Source: CAVQRC01 sp963715045
GTDB taxonomy: Bacteria; Planctomycetota; Planctomycetia; Pirellulales; Lacipirellulaceae
Direction of reading: 5' to 3'
NCBI GenBank assembly: GCA_963715045.1
Contig: CAVQRC010000009.1
Span: 1-64,000, forward strand
DNA: 64,000 nt
Part shown: piece after piece, positions 10,294 through 19,008 of the stretch
Layout of the letters: each line of letters opens with the position of its first letter
Numbering within the stretch: the first letter of the stretch is position 1
The notes under the pieces: generated by a model
What the model saw: only the letters and a program-made list of their open reading frames with translations
What the model was told of the DNA's origin: nothing
Database searches by the model: none
Program-made: the position numbers and the translations under genes

Positions 10294-13200
10294 ATGCGGC
10301 TGTTATTCGGAGTGGCCTTGCTGTTGGCGCCGCTTCCGCTCCAGGCGTGGCAGCCTGACTCGCAGCCGCCGAACATCGTCATGGTTCTCATCGACGATCA
10401 GAGCTGGAACGGAACCTCCGTGCAGATGGATCCCGCGATTCCCGAGTCGCGTAGCGACTTCTATCAAACCCCTAGTCTGGAACGATTGGCAGCCAATGGG
10501 ATGCGGTTCAGCAATGGCTACTCATCATCTCCCGTATGCCAGTCGACGCGGGCGGCGATTCTGACCGGGATGAGCGCCGCCCAGATGAATTACACGGATC
10601 TCGTTGACCGCGCCATCCCCGGGTCGGCTGCCTTCCAGCGTCATTACACGGGCGTGCCTTTGACACCCCCGATACCGCAGGGTTTACCCACCGATGCCGT
10701 GACGATCGCCCACCGAATCAAAGAGCATCCATCCGGCTACGCGGCCGGCTACTTCGGCAAGTGGCACCTGCAGTCGCGGCCCGAGGATTTCGGCTACGAC
10801 CACTACGAATCGTTTATCTCGGCCGGCTCACACGATCCCCGCGCCATCTTCTCGATTACCGAGGCCGCCAACAACTACATGGAGACGCAAGTCAACCAGG
10901 AGCGTCCGTTCTTGATTCAGAGTCGCGCACAATGCCGTGCACGATCCGTTCTTTGCCCGGCCCGAGACGATCGCCAAGTACGAAGCGCTACCACCGGGCG
11001 ACCGACACAACAATGTCCTGTACGCCGCGATGACGGAAGATCTCGACACAGGGGTCGGGATGGTGATGGACAAAGTTCGAGATCTGGGAATTGAGGACAA
11101 CACCTACTTTTTCTACGTCTCCGACAACGCTGCGCATCAATGGCACAGCAACAACACGCCTCTGTTTCGCGGAAAGTCTTCGATCTGGGAAGGCGGGATC
11201 CGCGTGCCGTTCGTAGTCCAGGGACCCGGAATCGAGGCTGGCGCCGTATCCGACGTGCCGGTCGTGACGACCGATCTGTACACGACGATTACCGAACTGG
11301 CGGGCGTTTCTTCCCCGCTGCCCGCGGGTGTGGAGGGGGGCGATCTCACGCCGCTACTGTTTAACGGTGGTGCCTTCGCGAACGGCGACGATCGACTGTC
11401 GCGGCCCTATGCCTCCAACGGTGAACTGGTGTTCCACTTCCCGCACAATATTGGCGTCAACACTTCGTTCCGCCAGCGGCCCATGTCCGCGATCCGCGAC
11501 GGTGATTACAAGCTCCTCGTTTACTGGGGTGAGAGCGGCCAACCGGACGAGTTGTTCCTGTTCAATCTGGCGGAGAACGTCCAGGAAAGCTGGAACCACC
11601 ATAGCCCGCAGAATCTCGAATTGGTGATGCCGGAAAAAGCGGCCGCGATGCACACGCGGCTGCTCGAATACCTGGATGAGGTCGATGGCCTGTTGCCATA
11701 CGACGTGTCCCAGCCGGTCGAGCTCGAATGGGACGCGGCAACACCCGGGGCGAAACCGGGCGTGTGGCGATCCGTGATCGACGTCAATCAACGGCAGCGA
11801 GAATCCTGGGCATTCACGGATACGCTTCCCGGTCGCCGTGAGGTCAGGCCTTTTCAACCGGGCCTGCCTCGGGAGAGTTTTGTTTTTCAGGGCCATGATT
11901 CGATGTCGCGGAAGTACTTCCATGTGTCGGATTTGAGGGAACGCCAGAATACACCCGATGCCGGCGTGCCTGACTTCGATCGTTCGACGACGATCGAGTT
12001 CTGGTTTCGTACCGACGACCTCGCGGCGGAACAGATTCTGTTCGAATCGGGAGATGAAACCCAAGGTCTGTCATTGACCTTGGGCGATGCCGACGGCGAT
12101 GGAGTGCACAACGATTTGCGATTTCGCGCTGCAGGCGATGACGGCAACAGCATCGCGGCGACGGCAGCCATCGACCGCTTCACGAACCCGATTCGTGATT
12201 TTGTGCATGTGGTGGCCGTTCTTGACGACCGCGACGACCATCGCCACGCCACGATTTTCGTCAACGGGGCAGCCCTGGCGACGGTCGCGGGCGGAGTCGG
12301 CCCTGCAGCCAGTATCCGCTGGGACGGCTTTGATGCGGCTGGACTCGGCGACGCCACAGGGGGTCTGGGGGGCAGCGGCGGTACAGGCGACCTGCCCTTC
12401 GCCGGTGGCGGGTTTCGAGGTCAGATCGCGGCGATGCGATTCTACAACTACACCGTCGACGCCAGGACCATTGAAGACCAGTACTCTTCCGTGCTGGATC
12501 GGCTCGACCTGGGTGTAGGCCAGTTGGCAGGAGCCATGCAGTTGCCGGCGCGTCGCCCCGCTGACCTCTCTGAGGGCGCAAGCGAATCAGAAGCGGCGAT
12601 CTGGATTGTGCACGAACGGAATGACGTGCTTGACGAGCGTCTCGAGGTCGACCTGTTGGCTGCGGCTGATACCCGATTTGACGCCGATAACAGCCTGACC
12701 AGTGGCGGCGCATTGCCCGAGAATCTGCAGTTCGCCAGTTACATCCTTCATCACGACGACGCGACGGTAGGAAACGCGGATCTGGTCGAGGGCTCGGTCA
12801 CCTTCGATCGACCCATTCTTGGCGTGTTCGTGGAGGATGCATCTCTGTCAGCCACCGACAAACTCTTCGGATCGATTGGTCGCTACGCCGAAGAACTTCG
12901 CGGCTTCGATTTCGAAGAAGGTCTTTTCGAAATCTCCGCCGACTTGCGAACTTTGACCGTCTCCTCGACGCAGGATTTCTTTCAACTGCGGGTGCTCACG
13001 GCGACGACCCTTGCCAGCGGAGACTTCGACCTGGATGGAGTCGTCGATGGCGATGACTTTCTGCTGTGGCAGGCGAATTTCGGCACCCAGGGCGGGGCCA
13101 GTCTGCTCCGCGGCGACGCCAATGGGGATGGAAGTGTGGATGGCGACGATTTCTTGATCTGGCAATCGCAGGCGGCTGAGGAATCCGCTGGGGCCGGCCA

Positions 13201-13300
13201 GTCGAGCGTTCCCGAACCCACCACAGCTCAGATAGCGATCTTCCTCTTGGCCTTCGCCATCGGCCGCGTGAAGACACGGGCGCGTCGAGGATCGCCGTAG
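10294..13300 (+). pseudogene. Large sulfatase with LamG, dockerin repeats and PEP-CTERM tail, one frameshift
   Basis: About 1000 residues from ATG 10294. Order of parts: signal peptide (LLFGVALLLAPLPLQAW); sulfatase domain with PPNIVMVLIDDQSWNG, formylglycine site CQSTRAAILTG (C-x-S-x-R form), GYFGKWHLQSRPEDFGYDHY, and WEGGIRVPFVVQGPG after a frame change near 10920; a LamG/concanavalin-like domain at about residues 560-730 (TTIEFWFRTDDL, IFVNGAALATV); a beta-rich spacer; two planctomycete dockerin calcium loops near residues 909-960 (DLDGVVDGDDFLLWQ and ANGDGSVDGDDFLIWQ); and a PEP-CTERM sorting signal (VPEPT, hydrophobic helix, basic RVKTRARR). It should be exported and sorted to the surface, cutting sulfate esters while the LamG part binds glycan. 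The single shift at 10920 has intact family sequence on both sides. Confidence 0.88.
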
Positions 13301-13563
13301 CACCTCGTCAACCCGAGGCGTAATCGCGCCTTGGTTGCTGACCGGCCCGTCGAAGCGCAAGGAGTCGCCCACCGCTGTTTCCAGCAGGGCAGCCGCGGTG
13401 GTCAACACGATGCCCCGAACGAACCTCGACCCGCCCAGATAGCCGCCGACGGTCGTCGACAAGGCGTTCAAGGTTCTCTCGGCCAGCTGCACGCGGACGG
13501 TCGCGCCAGTGGTAACACGTTTACTCAGGTTCTCAGATAGGTTCGCAGTTGATTGTCCGGCTG
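13301..13563. other. Intergenic between convergent sulfatases
   Basis: No recognised gene. A minus-strand reading (13492 down) begins ERTLNALSTTVGGYLGGSR and looks mildly protein-like, but it runs into the antisense of the sulfatase and has no family I know. No clear terminator hairpin with a T-run is visible. Confidence 0.35.
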
Positions 13564-15054
13564 TCAGCGACTGTTGTGTGGCGAAAGTGAATATGGATCG
13601 CCGTACTGTGCCATCTGGCTGGCCAGCAGCGCTTCCAGCTCTCGCCGCTTGGCTGCGAATCGGGGCTCGTTTGCCAGGTTCCGCTGATCCGCTTCGGGAA
13701 CGTTGCCCACCAGCCGCTCAACCTCGGTGGCGTGATGTTCTTTCAGTAGTTCGTGAGGATTTTCGCCGAGGTCGAACAGCTGCGTCTCGCGAACCTTGCC
13801 GTCCAGTGTGTCATACTCGATGAGTTTCCAGCCGTCGGACTTTACGGCCCGGATTCCAGGCTTGGTACCACCGCAGTAGACGCCGTACAACACGTCTCGA
13901 ATACGGTCCGCACGACCTTCGAGGACGGGTCGAAAGCTTTGTCCCTCAATCTCGGCTGGCACTTCGATCCCCGCGAGATCGCACAGAGTCGGCAGGACGT
14001 CGAGGAGGTAGATGTATCCCGAGGCTCGGCTCCCGGCGGCGATCCCCGGTCCCGTCGCGATGAATGGAACCCGCCACGTATGCTCGTAGAGATTCTGTTT
14101 GCCCATCAAACCGTGGCGGCCAACCGCGATGCCATGGTCGGAAGTAAAGAACACGTAGGTATTGTCGAGTTCACCCATGGCTTCGAGTCTGGCGAGAACG
14201 CGTCCGATCTGGGTGTCGATGTTCTCGATCGCGGCGAACTCGCGTCCAAGTTCATTGCGGACCGTTGCCGGATCACGATTCTTGCCGACGCCCTGTACCT
14301 GCTCCTCGTCTCGAAGGCCCGGGTGGCCATGATGGAACGGATGCTCGGGCAGGTAGTTGATCTGCAGCGGAGGTGCTTTTGGATTGGGTTCATTTGGGGG
14401 GGCTTCGTTGACCGCCCCGTACTTGGCGGCCAGTTCGGGCGTCGCGTTGCGGGGATCGTGGGGGTGTGAGAACCCGAAGTAGATCAAGAAAGGATCCTGG
14501 TCATCGGCGCGGCGCCGCTGCTCGAGGTATTCAAGCACCTGATCGGCATGCCACTGGCTGCCATCTTCCGCGGTGCCTTGCCGCTTGGTGGCAACTTTGC
14601 TGACAGAGAACAGGTCGTTCGCCTCACGGAAGCTGTTCCCCTGCTTGCAGGTGCGAAACGTATCGTAGCCGGCTCGATTGAAGACGGCGGGAAGGCTCTC
14701 AGCGGCGACCTGCTCGCGGAATCCGCGTGGCTGTGGTCGGCCAGGAATCTTGGCGCCGGGAATCCTCCACACGGTGCGTCCGGTCATGATCATCGTCCGC
14801 GACGGGGTACAGACCGCGCCTGACCAGGAGCCCATGTGGTGGGCATCGTCGAGGACCATTCCGGCGGCCGCGAGTCGATCCAGATTTGGCGTGTCGCACC
14901 CCTTGTCGCCGTATGCATCGAGTGTGAGCGGCGACTGATCGTCGGTCAGGATGAACAGGAAGTTGGGCCGGGGGGCCGCCGTTGCCCGCTCCGCCACAAA
15001 CAACAACGAGACGGCGAGAGCAGTGAGGGACGCGAAGGCTTTCATGCGTTTCAT
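13564..15054 (-). CDS. Sulfatase (intact)
   Basis: An uninterrupted 496-residue sulfatase. Start chosen at ATG 15054 (MKRMKAFASLTALAVSLLFV signal peptide); an ATG three codons later would serve as well. Motifs: RPNFLFILTDDQSPLTLDAY for metal binding, AVCTPSRTMIMTGR with the formylglycine Cys (C-x-P-S-R), FLIYFGFSHPHDPR, and FFTSDHGIAVGRHGLMGKQN. The C-terminal part has the usual GWKLIEYDTLDGKVRETQLF. The HPHDPR and GKQNLYEHTWRVPFI patterns resemble choline-sulfatase or iduronate-sulfatase-like planctomycete enzymes. It is convergent with the LamG sulfatase. The substrate cannot be told from sequence alone. Confidence 0.93.
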   Translation of the reverse strand: MKRMKAFASLTALAVSLLFVAERATAAPRPNFLFILTDDQSPLTLDAYGDKGCDTPNLDRLAAAGMVLDDAHHMGSWSGAVCTPSRTMIMTGRTVWRIPGAKIPGRPQPRGFREQVAAESLPAVFNRAGYDTFRTCKQGNSFREANDLFSVSKVATKRQGTAEDGSQWHADQVLEYLEQRRRADDQDPFLIYFGFSHPHDPRNATPELAAKYGAVNEAPPNEPNPKAPPLQINYLPEHPFHHGHPGLRDEEQVQGVGKNRDPATVRNELGREFAAIENIDTQIGRVLARLEAMGELDNTYVFFTSDHGIAVGRHGLMGKQNLYEHTWRVPFIATGPGIAAGSRASGYIYLLDVLPTLCDLAGIEVPAEIEGQSFRPVLEGRADRIRDVLYGVYCGGTKPGIRAVKSDGWKLIEYDTLDGKVRETQLFDLGENPHELLKEHHATEVERLVGNVPEADQRNLANEPRFAAKRRELEALLASQMAQYGDPYSLSPHNSR

Positions 15055-15350
15055 TCGTGAATAGGGGTCAACAACCACCGCGAAGATCCGCAGCCCGCAC
15101 AGGTCGCGGACCGCATGAGAGAGGGCCAGCTTGCACCGTGGCAGTCAACTCACTCATTTTCACGCATCGTACCGGCCGTCTGTCATCGATGCAAACTCCG
15201 CAACCCAGCAGCTGGCAAGTCAGTTTTCCTCTCGTGGCGTCTGCGCGACCCAACCGCGGCTGCCCGCTTCGCAGATGTCGACACCACGGCCGTCCGGCCA
15301 TTGGCGAACCGCCGAGACGATTGCCGGGCGATTTGACGCACGGCCCAAAG

Positions 15351-16123
15351 CTAAGCCTTCATCACGTAATCGGCCAGTGCGACCACCAAGGGATCGTCAT
15401 CCGGCCCGCAAAACCCGAGGTGAAGATGTCGCCGCCATCCTTCTGCGTACGAATACCGCCCGGACATTTGACCGCACTCCCGATCCAGCTCGCGAAGTGT
15501 TTCCAGATAGGAGTCATGCCCCTGACTCTCGTCGAGCCATTTCTTCTGTGTTGCATGCCTCGAGAGCATGGCGACCTTGCGTTCCACCACATTCGAAACA
15601 TCGACGTAGATGTCGGGCGCACCATCCGCCGAAGCGGATCGCGATGAGAATATGGCTGGGCATGGTAGACCGTCACGGAACCATCTACCGGCGAACGTGG
15701 AGGATCCGTCGGAAAGTTCGGCATTCCGCGGGCGAATGCCGCCGTTACGGCGAGTCGGCACGCATTCATATGATCTTCCATGTAGTCGTCGGGCGAGTGG
15801 GTCAGCAGAATCTCGGGCGATACCTCGCGGACAACGGCCGCCACTTTCGCCAACGTCTCACGGTCGTAGAAAATCGCGAGGTCGTCGCAAAGACTGTCGT
15901 GAAAGATCGCGCCCGCAAATCGGGCTGCTGCTAGTGCTTCCTCTCGCCGCATGCGGGCGATTGTTTCCGCGTCGTACTCGGTGGTGCCGCAGCATCCATT
16001 GGCAATGTTCAGATAGTGGATTTCATAACCCGCATCGCGGAGCAACATCAGCGTGCCCGACATGAAGAATTCAATGTCGTCCGGGTGAGCGGCGATCGCA
16101 AATGCTGTCTTCATGGCCTTCAT
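15351..16123 (-). pseudogene. LmbE/PIG-L family deacetylase, one frameshift
   Basis: The N-terminal half from ATG 16123 carries the zinc-site motif AAHPDDIEFFMSGTLMLL (AHPDD) and the second site EILLTHSPDDYMEDHMNA (HxxD/H). The frame changes near 15650; the C-terminal half DIYVDVSNVVERKVAMLSRH then finishes the domain and ends at 15351. PIG-L enzymes remove the N-acetyl group from GlcNAc-containing substrates. The gene follows the NagB-like gene on the same strand with a 36-base gap, so the two are probably co-transcribed. That suggests joint amino-sugar handling: deacetylation plus deamination or isomerisation. Confidence 0.85.
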
Positions 16124-16159
16124 GCTTGCCCGGACGCCCAGTGAATCGAGAGTACCTCG

Positions 16160-17087
16160 TTAATGCATCTCGGTGGCGCACTCGCCAATGCCGTGGCGAT
16201 AGTAATTGAATTGGACGCACGGATGGTCGGCGAGCAGTGACATCGGCACCGAGGTGTCGGCGAGCTTCTGGGAGATCATCAGGGCGGTCAATCGCTGGCC
16301 GAATGGATTGTCGTGTTGACCCGCATGCCAGATCGATACCTTGTCGGATTTCCACGTTTCGACGGGACCGACGGTAACGGCCTGAGTCGGAACATTCGCG
16401 ACGACGCCGCCACCGGAAGTGCGGGCGTTCTGAATCAGCGTCATCGGATGCAGCTCGACGACGCGGGTGCCGAGTTGGCGATATTCGCTGGGTGGAGGCG
16501 GCTCCCGGTCATAGGGAGCTTCGCGGCGAGGTGGATCATTGAAGGCCCAATGCTTGACCTCGCCCTGCCCACCCTGCATGACCGCACAGCGAGCCAGATC
16601 CCACGTGGCGATGAAGTCCGCCGCGTCCGCCTGCGGAAAATGAATGTTCTCGGCCGGCATCCGTAAGTCCGGGCGGATGCGGTCGAACAGCAGCTCGCGG
16701 TCGGCTCTGGCAAAACTCAAGGGAAAGTCCTCGCCGACTTCCTTGCCATCGACGACCCACTCGTCCATCCCCCAGAAATGAGCGTGTCTGAGGTCCAGTT
16801 CGAGTTCGTTGACAAGGCGCGGCGACGAGCGGCAACTGCTCGGTCGGGCCGATCGGGCCACAGACGCCGACGGGATCGTCGGCCGACGCTGTCCGCCAGG
16901 CCGTCACGTACTCCAGGGCCTCGGCCAGGTAGAAGTCTTCGAGCGTGTCATAGATGCGAACCGTGAATCCTTCGCGCGACAACCCGGCCAGGTCGTTCAC
17001 CGCAAGTCGGGCCGCATCGTCGAGAATCTCTCGGTCCAGGGTCGTGTAGTCCCACCACTGAGGCGCGACGATACTCGTTGCTCTCAT
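16160..17087 (-). pseudogene. NagB-like glucosamine-6-phosphate deaminase/isomerase, one frameshift
   Basis: Start at ATG 17087 (MRATSIVAPQWWDYTTLDRE). The first half reaches ADDPVGVCGPIGPTEQLPLV, the sugar-phosphate loop region. A shift near 16830 leads to RLVNELELDLRHAHFWGMDE, equivalent to the FNLDEY active-site motif of NagB. Next come EVKHWAFNDPP (the G-x-G-H-x-A-F-N-E/D-P motif), GGGVVANVPTQAVTVG, and a tail with the WHAGQHDNPFGQRL region. NagB converts glucosamine-6-phosphate to fructose-6-phosphate and ammonia; planctomycete members of this type lie beside LmbE genes, as here. It is cytoplasmic (no signal peptide). Confidence 0.83.
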
Positions 17088-17939
17088 CTTCGGGCTCGCT
17101 CGGAAAACGGCAAACATGGAGTTCTGGCTTGAGTTGCCGGAATCGGGCAAAGAATGCTCCGCCCGTCGGCGATTTGCTAGAGGGTATCTGACAGTCACCC
17201 GATATGGCAACCTTCAGGATCGCCATCTCCGAAGCGATCCGGCGGGAATGTGCCGCAGGCGGCGCAGCCAGGGGATGACACCGGCGGGTCGGACTCCTGG
17301 TCGCGACCTCGGTGCCCGTCATGGTCGCGTCTGTGTCTTTTGACAGGCCCGGGGAGCGTGACCAATTCAGCCAGCCATCGGATTCTGCCGTCGATCAGCC
17401 CAAGTAGTCTCTAACCGCAGCTGGCTATGCTGGCGGGCGGTAAGAGGGTGCAGGAACGGGCTTGTTGGTGTCGCGGAAGCGGCGGGATTCGAATGACTAA
17501 GGACTAATGACTAGGGAATTCCCAATGACGAATTCCCAACAAAGATTGGCCCGACAACCCAATAAAGGTCCCTGGGGTTTTCGCAGATCTACATTGCGTG
17601 CTTGACACAGCACGACGTGCAGATCCCTGCGTTGGGTTTACGCGACGCGGCGGATGCTTGTCGGTGACTAGCAGCCAGAACGCGTCCGCCGATGAGCCCG
17701 CGAGCAAAGGCCGACCAACCTCGGTCGAATTTGCTAGGGAACTGCTTCATACGTCCGAACGTCCGCAACTGCGTTCCTGCACCCGCGGTAAGACACAGCC
17801 ACGTCTCGGCGATGAGGCCCGGATCGGCGAAGGGTGGTCCGCGATGTCTGCGTCGTCGCGGCGGCGTCCCCAACAAGGTTCGACACAGACGCCGCGTCGC
17901 CGGCGATAGAAGACACAGCAAAGTACCGAGATCCCGTCG
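17088..17939. other. 852-base intergenic region with a dispersed-repeat fragment
   Basis: No gene recognised; the readings on both strands are low-complexity arginine-rich shadows. At about 17496-17545 it carries ACTAAGGACTAATGACTAGG followed by GAATTCCCAATGACGAATTC, a piece of the ATGACTAATGACGAAGGA repeat family also seen near 45.6 and 58.3 kb. Confidence 0.5.
17496..17545. repeat. Dispersed ATGACTAATGAC-type repeat, copy 1
   Basis: AT-richer than its surroundings, made of overlapping AATGACTAA/GGACTAATGAC words and an EcoRI-like GAATTCCCAATGAC word. The same words recur at 45594-45719 and 58283-58400. Confidence 0.55.
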
Positions 17940-18728
17940 CTAAATCAGGGGAAACATCAACATCAGAGGGACCCAGGTCTTCGGGCCGACGATTCCATCG
18001 GGCGTCAGGAAGCAGAAAGACTGTAATTGCTCTACCTTTTTCACGGTCTTGTTGCCACAGATGCCGTCGACCTCGAGACGCGGGCCGGGGATGGCGCGAC
18101 GGATCGCGATCCAGGCGTTGAGGAGCTTCTGGACAGTCGGGACATCTCCGCCCGACTTGCCACGGCGGACAATCGAAAAGGATGGCAACCACGACGACCC
18201 ACCGCTGCAGTACTTCTTGAGATTGTCCTCGACGCGTTTGTACTCCGATTTTGAGTCGATCCTTCGTCCGGCGGCAACCATCGCGGCGCCAAACACGCGC
18301 GACACGCAGCGACCCATATCGGCTTCATGCGTCGCCGCCGAGCCGGTGAGGGTCTGCTCATGGCTGAGTTCCTTGAATCGCGCGTCCTTGCGGAGCAGCT
18401 TCTCGAAATCGTGGTGGAACACTTTGCTGTATTCCTTCACGTGCTTCTGCTCGTGTTTGAGGATCCATGTCCGGTCGCAGGCGTCCAGGGAGCTGTCGTA
18501 ATAGATCGTCTGCAGCAGCTTGAGTTCGAGAACGCCCCCCTGGAATTCCCAGGGTCCCCCCGTGGAGTCGTACAGCATGCCACTTACGTCGATGGAGCAC
18601 TGCGGCTGGGTCACCGCCTTGACGATCATCGTCGTCGGTGGGACCAGCGTCTTGAGAAACGCCGGGAGTTTCGGGACCGGGATCCCGGCAGGGCTTTCGG
18701 TGAGTTCGATGTCCAGGTCGTAGGCCAT
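17940..18728 (-). CDS. HExxH-motif protein with C-terminal peptidoglycan-binding domain
   Basis: 262 residues from ATG 18728 (MAYDLDIELTESPAG). The middle holds LKHEQKHVKEYSKVF, a HExxH zincin-type motif, after a hydrophobic region. The C-terminal 75 residues look like a PG_binding_1 helical domain (RRGKSGGDVPTVQKLLNAW, then LEVDGICGNKTVKKVEQLQS and PDGIVGPKTW). No signal peptide, so it is either cytoplasmic or exported another way. Possible wall-binding zinc peptidase; the third zinc ligand cannot be assigned by eye. The frame stays open upstream to 19115, but that extension is simple repeat (Arg-Thr and Asp-Thr-Val words), so I reject it. Divergent from the YCF48-type gene. Confidence 0.7.
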   Translation of the reverse strand: MAYDLDIELTESPAGIPVPKLPAFLKTLVPPTTMIVKAVTQPQCSIDVSGMLYDSTGGPWEFQGGVLELKLLQTIYYDSSLDACDRTWILKHEQKHVKEYSKVFHHDFEKLLRKDARFKELSHEQTLTGSAATHEADMGRCVSRVFGAAMVAAGRRIDSKSEYKRVEDNLKKYCSGGSSWLPSFSIVRRGKSGGDVPTVQKLLNAWIAIRRAIPGPRLEVDGICGNKTVKKVEQLQSFCFLTPDGIVGPKTWVPLMLMFPLI

Positions 18729-18743
18729 GGCAGGGTTCTCGTC

Positions 18744-18773
18744 GGTTCGGGTTCGGGTTCGGGTTCGGGTCCG
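18744..18773. repeat. Hexanucleotide repeat GGTTCG
   Basis: Four perfect GGTTCG units plus one degenerate unit, ending 16 bases upstream of the start codon of the HExxH protein. A second tandem repeat lies just beyond it: an 18-base unit beginning GTCACGTC, two copies at 18814-18849 with about 15 of 18 bases equal. Confidence 0.85.
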
Positions 18774-19008
18774 GTTGTGGTTGCGGTCGGTGTCGTCGCG
18801 TTTGTGTCTGCGCGTCACGTCTGTGCCTTGGGTCACGTCCGTGTCCTGGGCGGCTAAGACTCCAGGCGCCGTTCGCAGAAGAAAACGGCGCGATATTTCT
18901 CTGGGCTCACACACCGCGGAGCGACGCACTGGTGTTGGGGCGGATTGGGGCAGTTCGCTAAGATGAGCCGCTGGGGGGTCGGTTGATGCCTTCGAAAGGG
19001 AATTCAGG

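Noticed and set aside
12848..13492. Minus-strand reading beginning in the gap between the two sulfatases
   Set aside because: Most of it is antisense to the sulfatase tail. The first 60 residues look mildly protein-like, but I know no family and the start lacks support.
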